From the NCBI GenBank assembly GCA_025677815.1, contig JAIXMP010000001.1:1798001-1862000 (forward strand): a stretch of 64,000 nucleotides of DNA. The letters run 5' to 3'. The notes under the pieces are model-generated. The model was not told the DNA's origin, ran no database searches, and saw only the letters and a list, made by a program, of their open reading frames with translations. Every line of letters starts with the position of its first letter. The stretch's first letter is position 1. This document shows positions 11,880 through 25,103 of this stretch, one piece after another. The DNA is from Phascolomyces articulosus. Taxonomy: Eukaryota > Mucoromycota > Mucoromycetes > Mucorales > Lichtheimiaceae. The position numbers and the translations under genes were made by a program.

Positions 11880-14842
11880 AGTTAACAATTTATTGTTATG
11901 CTGATGATTATTATTATAGATTGTCTGTGTGTTTTTGTTTATTATGTACAGAAAAAAAAAGTATAAATTAAAGGAGATAGCAAAAAGGTTAAAATGAGTC
12001 TAAAGAAGAAGAGAAAGTGGGGAAAAATAAAATAAAAAGAATTGAAAAACAGGTCGCTGTATTTATACTTATTTTAGATTGTGCTAACCGTTTTCTAATC
12101 CCCCCAAGAAAAAAAAATATTGTTTGATGATTTCTATACTCGCCTTTTTCCCTTTAAAGATTTCTTGTTTAACCCACGTTTTCTTTGCTTTAGTTATGAT
12201 TTTATACCATGATTGTTACATATAGATAATAAAGAAGGGGGCGTCAATTATGATTCTATCATTATCGTTGGACTGGTTTAATAATGTTGATTGACATTGA
12301 AATAATCATATATTTTTTTTAAAAAAAACGCCATTTTGCCATCCTTTATTATAGGTCCTTATTAACAGCTTAAAGACAAGGTAATCGGAAACAATTCTGT
12401 GATCTGTGATCGCGGAGATGGTATAGAGGATAGACTCGGTTCGGAAAAATACTTTGACCGTTACCATATGCACTGCGTAACACGAAATCAACAACATAAA
12501 AATTTTTTTTTGAGCTTGTGCTGCGGAAGGGTCTCTTGGTTTGATCTGCAATAGAATAAAGAATCAAATGGCGCAGTCAAAGTATGACCCAATTTCCATT
12601 TAAACTATCAACCAAATGTTTATTTAGCACGTTCAACAATAATTGAATCTTTTTTTTTCAAACGCGTCATCAACTTCTTTAAATATTATAAGATAACAAC
12701 AACGCGTCAACATTTTTCTAAATAAATAAAAAGCAAGAAGGGTAAAGTGATCCATGTCTTTCTTTTAATTAGATATCAGTTTCTTTATATATAATAGTCA
12801 TCCCCCCTTTAAAAATTTATTAATCTCTTGGTAAAAAGATAATAGTAGTCATGAGCAATCTAATATAATAAAGGCGACTCTCTTCAATTAAACCCCCTTA
12901 AAAAACTTTATTATATGATAAAAAATGCACAAATACCTGGCTCCCGAATTAACCGACTGCAGGGGGTTGTAAACTTAGTACTGCCATGTGGTTTACAAGA
13001 AGAATGGTCTTTCTAGAATTAAACATAAAACACCAACAGCAACTTTTTTTCTCATGTAATCATGTTCATTATTATTAAAGAAGTCGGTTCATCGTATTTA
13101 ATCATGAATCTCATGAAGGACTATAACGCGTCAAAAAAAAAAAAAAAGAGGGGGGGGAAGGAAGATTAAGAATACTTGATCTTTAGAGAAAGCTAAACCT
13201 AATGGTAACTAAATTGGCCCGAATCCGATGATGTTTTGTTATAAAATTTGACCTATTAAAGGTAAGAATGCAACAATTGTAACCGATTAAGTTGTATTTA
13301 TCTATGAATAGGGAATAATAGAAGCGATAATAGTTGTCAACAGACTCCATGTGACATAAAATATCATATAATTTATCCGAACAACTTGAAATAAAAAATC
13401 GGTTGGTAATAATTTCCTTTAAATCATACTGACGACATTTCAATGTAATATATAGTGCTTGTTTAATAATACTTATATATCAATCAAGAAAATTGATTTG
13501 ATTTTGGTCATATGTATTAAGCACAGTTATTGTTATGTTTTATATACACATAACAATAGAAATCACACACTAACCAAGTATATATAAAAAACCACTTGAT
13601 ATATTGACTTTATTTTGTTGCCATTATTGATATGTAATATCTAAGACTCCTGTCATGATAACAATAATAATATTATCTAGGTGCGCTAAAAACAATGGAC
13701 TGTATATTTATTAACCATTGATTTATGTCAGTGAAAATGAAGAAAAAGAAGAAGAACAAAAGTGTTTTGGTATCACAATATTTGGGAAGTTTAGTAAACA
13801 AAAAAAATACCCTACATTTTTATTAATATAACACCATCCTATTATTTCCATTTTTTACATATCGATCATCATTATAAGGGCCACACGCAACCTTTTTACT
13901 TTTCTCGCAGAAATACTTTAACCGAAGACTATGATTTGCTACCAAAACAGATGGTAATGATGCCTACATTTATTATTGTTTTATCCTGAATTGTTTGCAT
14001 AATTGAGTTTTTTTTTAAGACAAAAGAAATCTATTCCTTTTTTGGATTTTAGCATTATTTTTCTCGGCAATATCGCCGTTGATGAAGCCAAAAAAAAAAG
14101 TTCATCAGCCCAGTCAATGGTAACCACCACTGAATCATTTTTAAATAGCTCGGGAAACACCGAGCAGATTTACAATAATGAAATGGTTAAATCAAATCCG
14201 GGTCTCTGTTTTTTGTCTATCTATCAGATGTGGCAATTAGATAAGCAACTGAATTTATGTATATAAAATGTCCCTTTTTTTTTTACTGAGGTTGCAATTT
14301 CCAAGCCTCATGAATTGGTCAGCTTTCAAGGGACATCATGGTATCATCAATATTCTTTTTGTTTCCATGATTATAACCAATGGATAACTGCAAATTTCTT
14401 ACACTACGTAATGAAGGCATTCCAAAGGCCAAAGAAAAAAAATACGCGCCTTTTCAAAAAAGACAGCATTATTATCATCTGTAGGTTAAAAAATATGATT
14501 AATGTAAATGATATCATATTTATATATTTGTGTTATCTTCATTACACAAAACTATTCATATAAAGAGTGCTGAGTCTTCCTCCGTTAGGTTTCTGGATTC
14601 TAAACGAAGACCAAGTATTTATCGGGCCCAGTGTCCGTTTCCTAAGCTGAAGATGAGGATCCATAAATTTGGATTGATATAATCAATAAAGTGCATTCTA
14701 AACTTATTTTGGCTATTGTACATATATACATATATATGAGATGTTCTATTAACTTTTTACAAAAGATTCATGCAAGATGAAAATTTATTGTTGTTAGTTA
14801 CAAGAGCGCCAAAAATATATTTTTTCTTTAACCCCTTTCCCC
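11880..14842. other. 3 kb spacer between ABC1 and the F-box gene
   Basis: Very AT-rich. It contains the ABC1 upstream region and three copies of the octamer ACGCGTCA (12662, 12702, 13126). An open stretch at about 14003-14563 has weak coding character but no family I recognise and no start, stop and intron structure I could close. No RNA gene seen. Confidence 0.45.
12061..12067 (-). promoter_or_regulatory. TATA-like box upstream of ABC1
   Basis: TATAAAT on the minus strand about 180 bp before the ATG at 11879. It is the best TATA match near the gene; function inferred from position. Confidence 0.3.
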
Positions 14843-16604
14843 ATGTCAAAAAGAAAATCTCATCACACATTGAATGAACAAATACAAAATAAACGACAAG
14901 CATTGCAAGATCAATATAATGGATCAAAAGTGAATCGGCATGTAGATTTTATAAACGCATTACCATACGATGTCATGAACCTCGTGATCGATCATTTACC
15001 TTTTGATGCCATGCTAGAAACGTTGAATGTATCTCGATCTTGGCGTGATCGTATAGCAAGTTGCAACAAGACCTGGGAAAAATTAGAACTTTCTCATACA
15101 AATCGTTATCAGATCCCATCGATTATAGCAGCTTTACCTTACGTCGGTCATCATATACAAAAACTTCAGTTAATATACATAAGGAGGGATCAATGCAAGA
15201 AATTATTCAAGAGCATGACGACAGGCTCCTACACAAGACTTACTTCGTTGACCCTTTTTCGTGAGTTTTATAAAACTTGCATGGTGTGGCTGTTTGCATA
15301 ATTAATACTTTAGAATATTACTATTGACTATAGGTGGTGTTTATGATATGATAGGTTGTTCTATATTGGATTACCGCCAATGCATTGATGCATTACGACA
15401 AGTAAGCGCTACCCTAGAGGAGATATACTTTTGTTCCGAGGACACCAAACGTAATATGATAATACCCATTGGTTCGGTGCTATCATCATGCAAGCGCATC
15501 AAAAAGTTTTATTGCGAGCAAAATATATCCCTTCCACTACATGGTCTTGGACGATTTCCACGAAAGCCTGTCGAAACACTGATCGATATGACACTAAAAT
15601 ACAAAACCATCAAACCATCTCGTTTACAACGGATACTTAAACTATGTCCAAACCTAACACGATTGAGTATCAGTCTTTGCGATATACCAGTGATTGAGGT
15701 GGTTCAGCATGTATGTCCGAACCTGCAATATTTGGGATTTAATTATGAAGCCTCTCCAGAGGATGAGAAAGCAGGACCTCAGTATGATCTGTCGCAAGGA
15801 GCCAATCCCTCCAGTAGTCCTCTTTTACGTCATGTTCGTATTGATTTCGGTGATGATCAAATTTTGGCCAGCAACAAACCTATTTTACGACTACTCTCTG
15901 ATAATGCCTCCATGATTGAAACTTTATGCTTTAACTTTCCAGATGTATATAATAACGCGGAAGCCATGCAGTGGAATCCTTTATCCACCATCTCTTTTGA
16001 TAATATCCGTTATCTGTCGTTTGGATTCCATTTACCAGATTTAGTCAACATTGTTGCAAAAATGCTGTCACACTGCCACCAGGTAGAAACATTAGTTTTG
16101 AAAGGCCCAGAATTCGTTGACGATTCCATGTTTCATTCCATATCACACCATCTTGGGAAATTAAAAACGTTGGAATTTTTTTACAATCATTTCGATGAAA
16201 GAGCAATGATTGGTCTAGACACAATGTTTAGAGATTTTGCGAGAAATCGTGCATCATTGCTCGAAAAAATTGTAATATATATGCCTCTTTCTGCCATGAA
16301 TGATGGTACATTCCTGAGATCGCTTAGTAGTATTTCAGCCTTACAAGAAATTGAATTTTCGGCGATTGGAACAAGTCTTGCAAGTTTCCAAAGTTTCTTA
16401 ATAGCACTTGCTACTCATCGTTCTTGTATGCTTCATTCCATGACTCTGCGCTTTATGGACTGTGTTGATGATGTATCGCTTCAACATATCAGCAAGATCC
16501 AAAGTTTACGAACATTGGCATTGGTAGAGATAAATAATATTACATCAGATGGACTAGAGTATATAAAATTGAACAAGAACATCAAGCTTACGATAACAAA
16601 GTAA
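14843..16604 (+). CDS. F-box protein with leucine-rich-repeat-like C-terminal region
   Basis: Likely substrate receptor of an SCF ubiquitin ligase. Exons 14843-15260 and 15334-16604 join at phase 1 (intron GTGAGT...TATAG) and encode 562 aa. After a basic N-terminal segment, residues about 36-75 form an F-box-like motif (INALPYDVMNLVIDHLPF, then VSRSWRDRI). The remainder contains irregular repeats of the LxxLxL type (for example CPNLTRLSISLCDI, CPNLQYLGFNY, LRTLALVEINNITSDGLEY), as in FBXL/AMN1-like proteins. The start lies directly after a CCCC tract at 14843. The gene is one of the few plus-strand genes in the first half of the window, and nothing nearby hints at its substrate. The F-box call is by pattern and reasonably safe; the target is unknown. 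Confidence 0.8.
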
Positions 16605-16802
16605 TAACATCCATCTGTCATAAATATGTAACATTATTGCTATATATAACATAAATACATTTGTATAATAAATTGGACAAGACTTAATATACGTGAAACT
16701 GGAATATCATTTTTACTAGAATAATATTTTAATATTATATGACAGACAGAATGTATGATAATAATAATATCAAAAGGATTATTATATTGTAATTTTTAAA
16801 AA

Positions 16803-16925
16803 GTATAATGCAGTAGTACATGATGTGTTGACGCGGGGTGAGTTGAAATTATCTATATGAGGGTGAAATTATAAGAACTCATAGAGACAAGAAAATACAT
16901 GAACAATAAAATGTAGAAGAAACAG
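16803..16925. repeat. Diverged direct repeat, copy 1
   Basis: About 120 bp that align by eye with 20478-20610 in the same orientation. Shared blocks include gcag-tacatgatg, gaaattatctata and aatacatgaa-aataaa. The other copy is the 3' flank of ABC2. The two copies bracket the decayed HNH gene. Confidence 0.5.
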
Positions 16926-16988
16926 TATCAATTTTTGCATTTACTTGGTTTTTCTTCTGGTTTCCCTCTCCCTTATTAACACTTAAAA

Positions 16989-19139
16989 AAAGTTGAAAAG
17001 GTTTCTACAAATGATCAAGTCAAGGAGGTCGATCTAAATTGTCTGCTTATAACTGATACTGACAACAAATCTTATGGGGAAGATTTTACCAATGATCGGG
17101 ATAAAAACAATAATATTAACGTGGAATATAGTGGTTTGAATATACAGGTAATAATTATATAATGGGATAGGAGAAAAAATATGTATGAGCAGGAATAGGG
17201 TTAAATCTATGCAAATGTTGATTTTTTAATACAGAGTAATGTGTACCGACGCGAGAACAAAAAAATTTCGATTACCCTGTGTATGTTGATTGCTTTCTGT
17301 TTTCTTTCTACTGATTCAAAAAGAAAAACATTTATCATGATATAATTTTGGAAATCTGATTGTTGTTGCATTTACATATAGCACTAGTGAAATATTTTTC
17401 ATGGGATGAAGAAACTACATTGGCATACGATATTCAAGTGTCTCTGGATGGAGATTTTGCCAAATTAAAAATGGTAAAGTAGTATTGAAATCATACAAGA
17501 ACACGGACAGCACAATGCAGAACACGTTCGATCAATGTCCAACATGAAAAAGGCAAGGTTATCGGATCAAAACGAGAAAAATCTTTCTCTATCGCCTTGG
17601 CGTTAGTCTCCAATTGTCTTGGCTACACTGCGAGTAAACGTCTCGTTTACCTAGATGGAGATAACACTAACAATTGTTTGTTCAATCTTACTGTTCTTAC
17701 AGAAGAAGAACTGCGTAATTGCTTCATAGAATACTTAAAGGTAAGAACAAAAAAAAAACAGATGGAAGGGAAGTAATTAACTCCTAAATTTATATAATTT
17801 ATTCAAATGTTTGTATGTCAGGAACAAGATCCACGCCATGATTATAAACCAGTAGATTGTTTTGGCCTCAAGCCATATTATATTGCATCCAGTAATGGTG
17901 ATATTTACAGCACAAAAGTAATGTCCCTCATGTCTTTCTCTCGAGAACATATTATGGCGGGTGGAGTCGATAGATAGTACTTATGACGGTGTCAGCATGT
18001 CTTTAACAAACGGCTGTAATGGATCCTTTCGAAGTCATCGCATCATTTCGACCGTATTCACTGGTCCCATTCCTCCCAGTTGTCACGTGGATCATGTAAA
18101 TTGAGTATGCCAAGACGACAATACCTCCAACTTAAAGCAAATGCCAGCTAAAGAAAATATGGCAAAAAAGCATTTTCATCAGAAAAGAAGTATGCTATTT
18201 TTAATTTACCTTCTTCAAATAATCCTCTTGATCAACTGAATTCTTCTTGGCGCCTTATTTCATATAATAAACGATCGAAAACCGAATTCTCAAATTATGA
18301 AATTTCCATTACTGGAAACGTTCGACAGGCCGTGATTACAGATTCTAAAAAGATTTGTAAACGTATACACAGAATATTTACAAGTCTCATTGTACGTTTC
18401 GGTAGGAGGGGTCAGAAAGCCACGAAATTTTTCAATACATCGACTTATGGCTATGACTTTTATTTTGCCGTTGATTGTCACCAACGGGTATCAAGTGGAG
18501 GACCCTTATGTGCAAGAAATGGTCGAGAGTGTATATGCATCATCAGCTTAGCAATATTAAGCATATTCCTCCATAAAATATTGTGTGGATCACAAAGACG
18601 ACAATAAATGGAACAACAAAGTAGAAAATTTACAGCATTCATCATTTCAACAAAATACAATCAAGACTGTTGGTGCACAAATTGAAGTTATATTTTTTAA
18701 ACATGTGCAAGAACGAAGAACGTATCAAGAAGAAATTTACGATGGAATAAGTCTAGTTGCACACGCCATGGGAAAAACAAAGATAAGCATGAGTAGAAGA
18801 AACAAGGATGTCAAGATTTTTAAAGACCAAAAATTCAACGGTGTCCTCTACAAGTATATGGCTATATTGCGCCTCGATAAAGAAGGAAAACGGATGTTTA
18901 CGGGGCCCCTTTCAACAGAAATAAATAGATCACCAGTGGAAGTATTGGATCTTCAAACAAAGAAAACAGTGATTTATTTTTCTCAAGTTGATGCAGATGA
19001 TGCATGCAACAATAGAATCCGTTTATGCAAAGGCAGGAACATCTACAAGAAGAGACATTGTTTTAGAAACAATGTAACATGGGAAGGCGATTTCCATAAA
19101 ACACTGAAATTTACGATTATGAAAGATTCAGGTATATAA
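16989..19139 (+). pseudogene. Decayed HNH/NUMOD-type (homing-endonuclease-like) protein gene with several HNH-like modules
   Basis: Coding remnants appear in order but in shifting frames. First an acidic exon (about 16990-17156), then a NUMOD4-like segment with QVSLDGDFAKLK at 17383 onward. That segment is broken by a missing base in an A-run; reading on in the next frame gives NGKVVLKSYKN. Module 1 has YLDGDNTNNCLFNLT (about 17645-17690), followed by an intact-looking intron ending at 17821. Module 2 has SHRIISTVF then HVDHV with an in-frame TGA at 18102-18104, DDNTSNLKQ and KENM. Module 3 has IHRLMAMTFI, VDHKDDNKWNNKVENLQ (about 18585-18640) and NUMOD1-like text (VEVLDLQTKKTVIYFSQ) to a stop at 19137-19139. 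The H-R-x-x-A-F, D-H and N-x-x-x-N-L pattern is typical of HNH endonucleases. At least three frameshifts or stops make it non-functional as it stands. Confidence 0.75.
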
Positions 19140-20654
19140 ATAGGAAATCATGTGGATAAATGTGAAAAAGAGAATATAAAGTATATTAATTACTAACAAT
19201 TGGCTTAAAAGCTGTTTATCTTTAGGTGTTTCGCTTTTATAAATGATACCACACCCAACTATTATACTTTTCCCTCACTGTAAACACAAAATTGATATTT
19301 GTATATATTGCTTTACCCTATATCATGTATTATAATAATATATGGAAAAAAAATCATTGACTATACATATTCACTTTATACAGATGGAACCCATACAGAT
19401 AATTATTCTCAATCAAATTAAATAAAATATCATATAATTCCAGGCAGTGTATTTTTATTTTGCTTCAATGTTAGTTACTTAGGTATTCTTTATTTATTTT
19501 CTTGATGGGATGAGCAATGGCCAGTTGTTGGATTGGGTGCAACCGAGTGGGTATAACCCATGCAATATTTATAACCAATTGATTCCGAGATCTATGTTAA
19601 CATGACAGGCCATAGGGGGATGATAATGCACAATCAAGCAAAGTACATCTATGACTATCACACTATTTAGACTAGTAATGTGGATTTCGATTGCAAGTAT
19701 GGAAACTGTCAGGTACCATTATAGGAATCCATGAATTTATAACTAGTTGTGAGAAAAATACATTGTACTATAGACACCTAAATGTCTGTTGTTAATAAGT
19801 CTTTGCTTATATTCCTGTACACATGTAATCAACTTAGCTACGCGCCATCGAACCCATACCATTCACATCGTAGCTATCAAGTCTTTTTTTTCTTTAATAG
19901 AAGATTGCTTGAGGGTTTTCCTACTAGTATTTTGTGTAAACCTCGCATGTATCAGTTGGTGAGCAGAGTATTATTGTGTTTATTAAAGTTGGTTATCCAA
20001 AGTTAGTGGCTATGATCAAACATTTTTTAAATGAGAATGAGAAGGATTTTATAATATATATCATGATCCTTTAAAACTTTGTTCTTCTTATTCATCATAC
20101 TACTACTATAGAAGCAAAAAAAAGAAAAAAGAAAAAGAAAACACTCTATATACTCTTGTTTGAAACAAACTAGGACTTACACTCCTTGATAAAATAAAAT
20201 ACCAATCATTAGTTTTAGACACGTTTTTATAAAACAACGTTATTTGGATTAGAGTAAAAGGTTACAAAAAATTACACAAAAAGGAAGGGTTCAAAAGGTA
20301 TTTCGGCCAATAAGAAAGTTATTAAAAAACCTCACATTTCCTTGGTGGATTTGTGGGGTAGTCTATACATCACACTCTCCAATAATAATATTATTATTAA
20401 TTAATAATAATAATCAAATTTTTTATTATGCTGTAAAGTTAAAATTGAACGAGAAGGAATATGACAAATTATAATATGTGTAATGCAGTACATGATGTAT
20501 TTGGGGGATGAGAAATTATCTATACAAGGAAAAATTTATAAGAGCTCGTAGAGAAGAAAGAATAAGAAATAAAATACATGAATAATAAATACAGAAGAAA
20601 AATAAATGGAATCTGGAATAGTAATAAGAGATAAAAAAAAGCAACAGATATAAT
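19140..20654. other. Spacer between the HNH remnant and the ABC2 3' end
   Basis: No gene seen. Includes an AT-only near-palindrome at about 20380-20413 (AATAATAAT arms) and the ABC2 3' flank, which is part of a direct repeat. Confidence 0.45.
20478..20610. repeat. Diverged direct repeat, copy 2 (ABC2 3' flank)
   Basis: Partner of 16803-16925 in the same orientation; it lies immediately downstream of the ABC2 stop codon and is probably its 3' untranslated region. Confidence 0.5.
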
Positions 20655-23600
20655 TTAACGTCTTCCCTTTCTCTTCCAGAAACAGAGGGCCAAGAAGACC
20701 ATCACGTTGAATGCAAAGTAGCAAATTAAAATTCCAAGATTACGCCATTTGTTATCTGCAGACCAATGATACATGGTTGTATAGTATTCCTTGCCAGAAC
20801 TGTATGAACAGTAATTACAAACATCAGTAGCATTGGTATCTTCGATATAACCAGTAGCACCGTACGAAAAGAAATTGGCAGTGTATTCACCACATGTTTG
20901 ACCAGCAGGAGGAGTGAATTTGACAAAATCAGCATCATTACAAATAACTGGTAAGTCAGCCAACTCGTTGACAGCTAGACCTTCTATATAGTAATGGAAT
21001 GGATCGACCCAATACATCCATGAACTCCAAAAGTGTGGCATAGCATCAGGAGTTTGCATAAGACCAGCAAACAAAATCAACATGGAGATAATGACAGGGT
21101 TGATGACGGAAGCCATAAGAGGACTTTCGGAAGCACCTGCAATGACGAAACCAAGAGTGACAGCCCAGAACACAAAGAAAACAAGAATGATGTAGAAATA
21201 ACCGCATGCTTCAGGAGTGTTTACTAAACCAGCTGTCCAGTAGAATCCAGCTTGGAAGAATGCACACAAGAATAGAATGTAAGGAATTTCAACCAAAATG
21301 GCAGAGAATGCAAATGGCATCCAACCATAGAAACGTGAGGCATATTCACGACGGAAATATAAACGTTCAGTCATAAACTTGGGTTGAGCAAGAATAATCT
21401 ACATTAAATGATTAATGGTTAGTAAAAAATTCATTGGATAATAAGAATGTATAAAAAATTACTTACGAGAATGTTAGCCATAATGAAAGTAGATAGCAAC
21501 ACAAAGAGACGATTTTGCATATCAGAGCTAGTGTAAGACATCTTCCAATAGGTAAAACCATTGATCAAAGCAGTAAACATCAATGTAATGAAACGACCAA
21601 TGTTATAATCAGGTGAACGCCAGTAAGCAAGTGTCATACGCTTGAATACAAGCATGAATTGGAATGCAAAGCCGGTAGCATAAGTAAGAGATTTGCGAGT
21701 AGGATTCTTTTCAGCATGTTGATGAATTTCTTCGAGTTCATTTTCAAGAGCTTGAGCTTCAGGAGAGCCTGCCCAAATATCGGCCCAGTCACGGGTAGCT
21801 TTACCAGCAGTACCTGCACCAACAACTTCCAAAATATATTCAGCAGGGTTGGCTTCAGGAGAACATTTAGGTCCACCATTCGATTCAAAGTATTCAATCA
21901 TAGTACGAGCATCCTTGCCAATTTCACCATGGTAAGCTGTACGACCACCACGGACAAGCAATAACAAATGATCAAAATGTTCGAACAAAATAGCAGAAGG
22001 TTGATGGATGGTACACAAGACGGGCCAGCCAGCATCAGCCAATTTACGAATGAAACGAACAATGTTGTAGGAACTTTGAGCATCCAAACCAGAAGTAGGC
22101 TCATCCAAAAAGAGCAACTTGGGTTTAGCGACGAGTTCCATACCGATAGTAAGACGCTTACGTTCTTCGACAGAAATACCAATACCATGATTGACATCAC
22201 CAATTTGAGCATCAGCAATATCTTCCATTTCTAAGAGAAGAAGAATTTGTTCGACATAGGCATCTTTTTCAGCTTTAGGTACATCAGCATCTTGACGAAG
22301 GTAAGCAGAGAATCGCATAGCTTCACGTACAGTGACAGCAGGCTGATGGATATCCATTTGTTCACAGTAACCCGTGATACGCTCGAAATCGGACATAAGT
22401 GCTTCGTTGTTCAAATAGACACGACCATCGACTTTACCAATGGTTTTACGCTTGGCCAAGACATCAAGAAGAGTGGTTTTACCAGCACCAGAGGAACCCA
22501 TGAGAGCAGTCAAGTGACCAGGTTTGACAATACCGGAGATATCATTAAGCAAATGCAATGGACCACCCTTGAAAGGAACTTCATAGTGAATATGGTGCCA
22601 TGAGAAAGTTGTACCAGTAGCAATGTTACCCATATTTTTAGTAATATCAGCTTGCTTGCGACGACGTTCATCTTCTTCTTCAGCAGTACGGACTTTGGGA
22701 GCCTTACCAGGTAAATACAACTTGGTAAGAGCACCACCTTTATCAGTGTTGATCCATTCCATAGCTGCAGCAGTACCAAAGGTGAAGAGCAAAAAGAAGC
22801 CAACAACGGCAACAAAATCAGGAGCCCACAAATGATTGGGTTCATAATTTAAGGCAGTGCGTAAATAGTCATCACCACGAACAAAGTTTTCACCGGGAGT
22901 ACCACCCTTCATGGTGCAAACCATATGAGTCCAGTCATCATAGCCAGGACCAAAAGGAACAGCATTGCCAATACCATCGCAGGAATAAACTTGGCCCTTC
23001 ATTTCGTTGATAAGCAAAGCTTTGTAACCATAGGCGAGAGGATTAATCCAATAGATCCTTTAATAAAGAAGAAAAAAGAGAGTTAGATTTATTGTTGCAT
23101 TTGTAATAAAATGATTTTCATATGATATAAATTTTGGATTGAAGCCTTACCAGAACAACCAAGGATGCATAGAGTTATATGGAATCACATAACCAGTGTA
23201 TGTAACCAAAGAAATGAGAACAACACCAGAAATCTGAGTAGCAAGGAAGAAACTGGATGTGATAGCACCAAAGAACCTGAATAGACCGTTCATCATCATA
23301 TTAATAAAGAACAAAGTGATAAAGAAAGTAAAGAATCGGCCGGCGGTTAAGTTGAGACCCATCATAAAGTATGAACAAATTTCGAATAACAAAACTAAGC
23401 AACAAAGTCAGTTGAAATGTTAGTAAAAAAAATCGCTTGTTAGTGAAAATAGGGAGTAAAAAAATTATAAAGAAATATTATATACCTTGAACAACAGCAT
23501 ATGGTACATCAAGAATAACTTGAGCAATATAGAAAGCAGATGGTTGGAACATGGCAAAGTGTTTTTGTTTTGAAAGAACAGGGCGTCCCATCAAAAAGTT

Positions 23601-25072
23601 AACCAATTCAGTTTGCGAAATGAAAGAATTGAAAAGCAGAGCAAAGAAAAGAGCACCACCACGAGAGAAAGCACCAATACCAGTCAATGGAATGTTGAAG
23701 AAACAAGAGGCAGTAATGAGACCTTGGATAAGAATGGTACCATAGCGGGAAATAAGAGCAGGATAATCCTTGATCAAAAGATGATATTGACGAATAGTAA
23801 GAGCAATGACTTGTTGCCAGAATGAAGAAGTGTAAGGGGCTCGATTGGGAGCACGCTTTTGATGTTCATCAATGACTGCTTCCTTGAAGAGATCGCCTGG
23901 CTTTTCTTGAGAGACACGTTGTTCGTAGGCTTGCAGTTCAGCCATCATTCTTTGATAAATTTCTGATTTGTGGTAGGCTTCTTGGAAATCGGAAGCATGT
24001 TGAGGAGCAGAGTTTTCGAAACCAGGTTGGATTTCACGTTCTAATGGATTACAAAGACCAGTCAAGAAATCAGGAATAGATTTGCGTGGAGGACAGTAGA
24101 AACCAAGATCTTCAAAGTAAGCCTTGGCTTCAGTCACAGGACCAAAATAGATAGTATAACCTTCGTCGAGCAATAATACTTTATCAAACAAACTGAAGAT
24201 ATTGTTGGAAGCTTGGTATAATGTAGCTACAGTAGTTTTCTTGAAGACATCGGTCATAATACGAAGAGATCGAACGTAATCAAGAGCAGAAGCGGCATCA
24301 AGACCACGAGTGGAACAATCCCAACAGTTGATAGAACTTTGAGTTGTCATGACTTCAGCAATGGAAAGACGTTTACGTTCACCACCGGAAAGACCACGAA
24401 CAAAAGCATTACCAACCCAGGTATTCATTTGCTTTGTCAAACCAAGCATGTTACCAAGGAGATAGATAATCTTTTCAACAAAATCCTTCTTGGTTTCATC
24501 CGGAAGACGAGCACCTGGGGTCTTACAACGCAAAGCGAATTGCAAGGTTTGGCGTGTAGTAAGACTATATAAAAATCAATTTTCCATGTAAAGTGAGTTA
24601 GTATATTATTGATTTAGGTTCAATTTTTATCCTAAATAGACACATAGCGGAAAAAAGAGAGCATTATAATTATTTACGTTGGATAGTGTTGATCTTCTTC
24701 TTCGTTATAAATTACTTGACCGCGATAAAATTTGGCAAATGTTTTGGGGTCAATACCACCATAACTAACTTCACCATCAATATCAGTATATGATCCACGA
24801 ACGTTTGCCAAAACCTTGAGCAAACTGGTACAACCAGCACCTGGACGACCAAGGACGAGTAACATTTCACCATCTTTACAAAAACCGTTGAGACCCCGAA
24901 GGATGGTTTTCTTGCTGGTGTTTGTTCCGATACCAAAAAATTTCCAGAATTGAAGTACGTTGGCGAAGCCACTTGCAACAGTAGGAACAACATGTGCACC
25001 TGCTCCAAGACCCTAATAAGGACATTTTTACTTAATTCTGTTTGCCAATTTATATGACAGCTGTGAAATTAC

Positions 25073-25103
<31 letters not shown>

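Noticed and set aside
12411..12418. PDRE-like sequence (TCCGCG core on the minus strand) upstream of ABC1
   Set aside because: Only part of the TCCGYGGA element is present, and it is more than 500 bp from the ATG. A chance match is likely.
14003..14563. Open stretches before the F-box gene
   Set aside because: I could not find a family, a consistent frame or splice sites. Compatible with random AT-rich sequence or very old decay.
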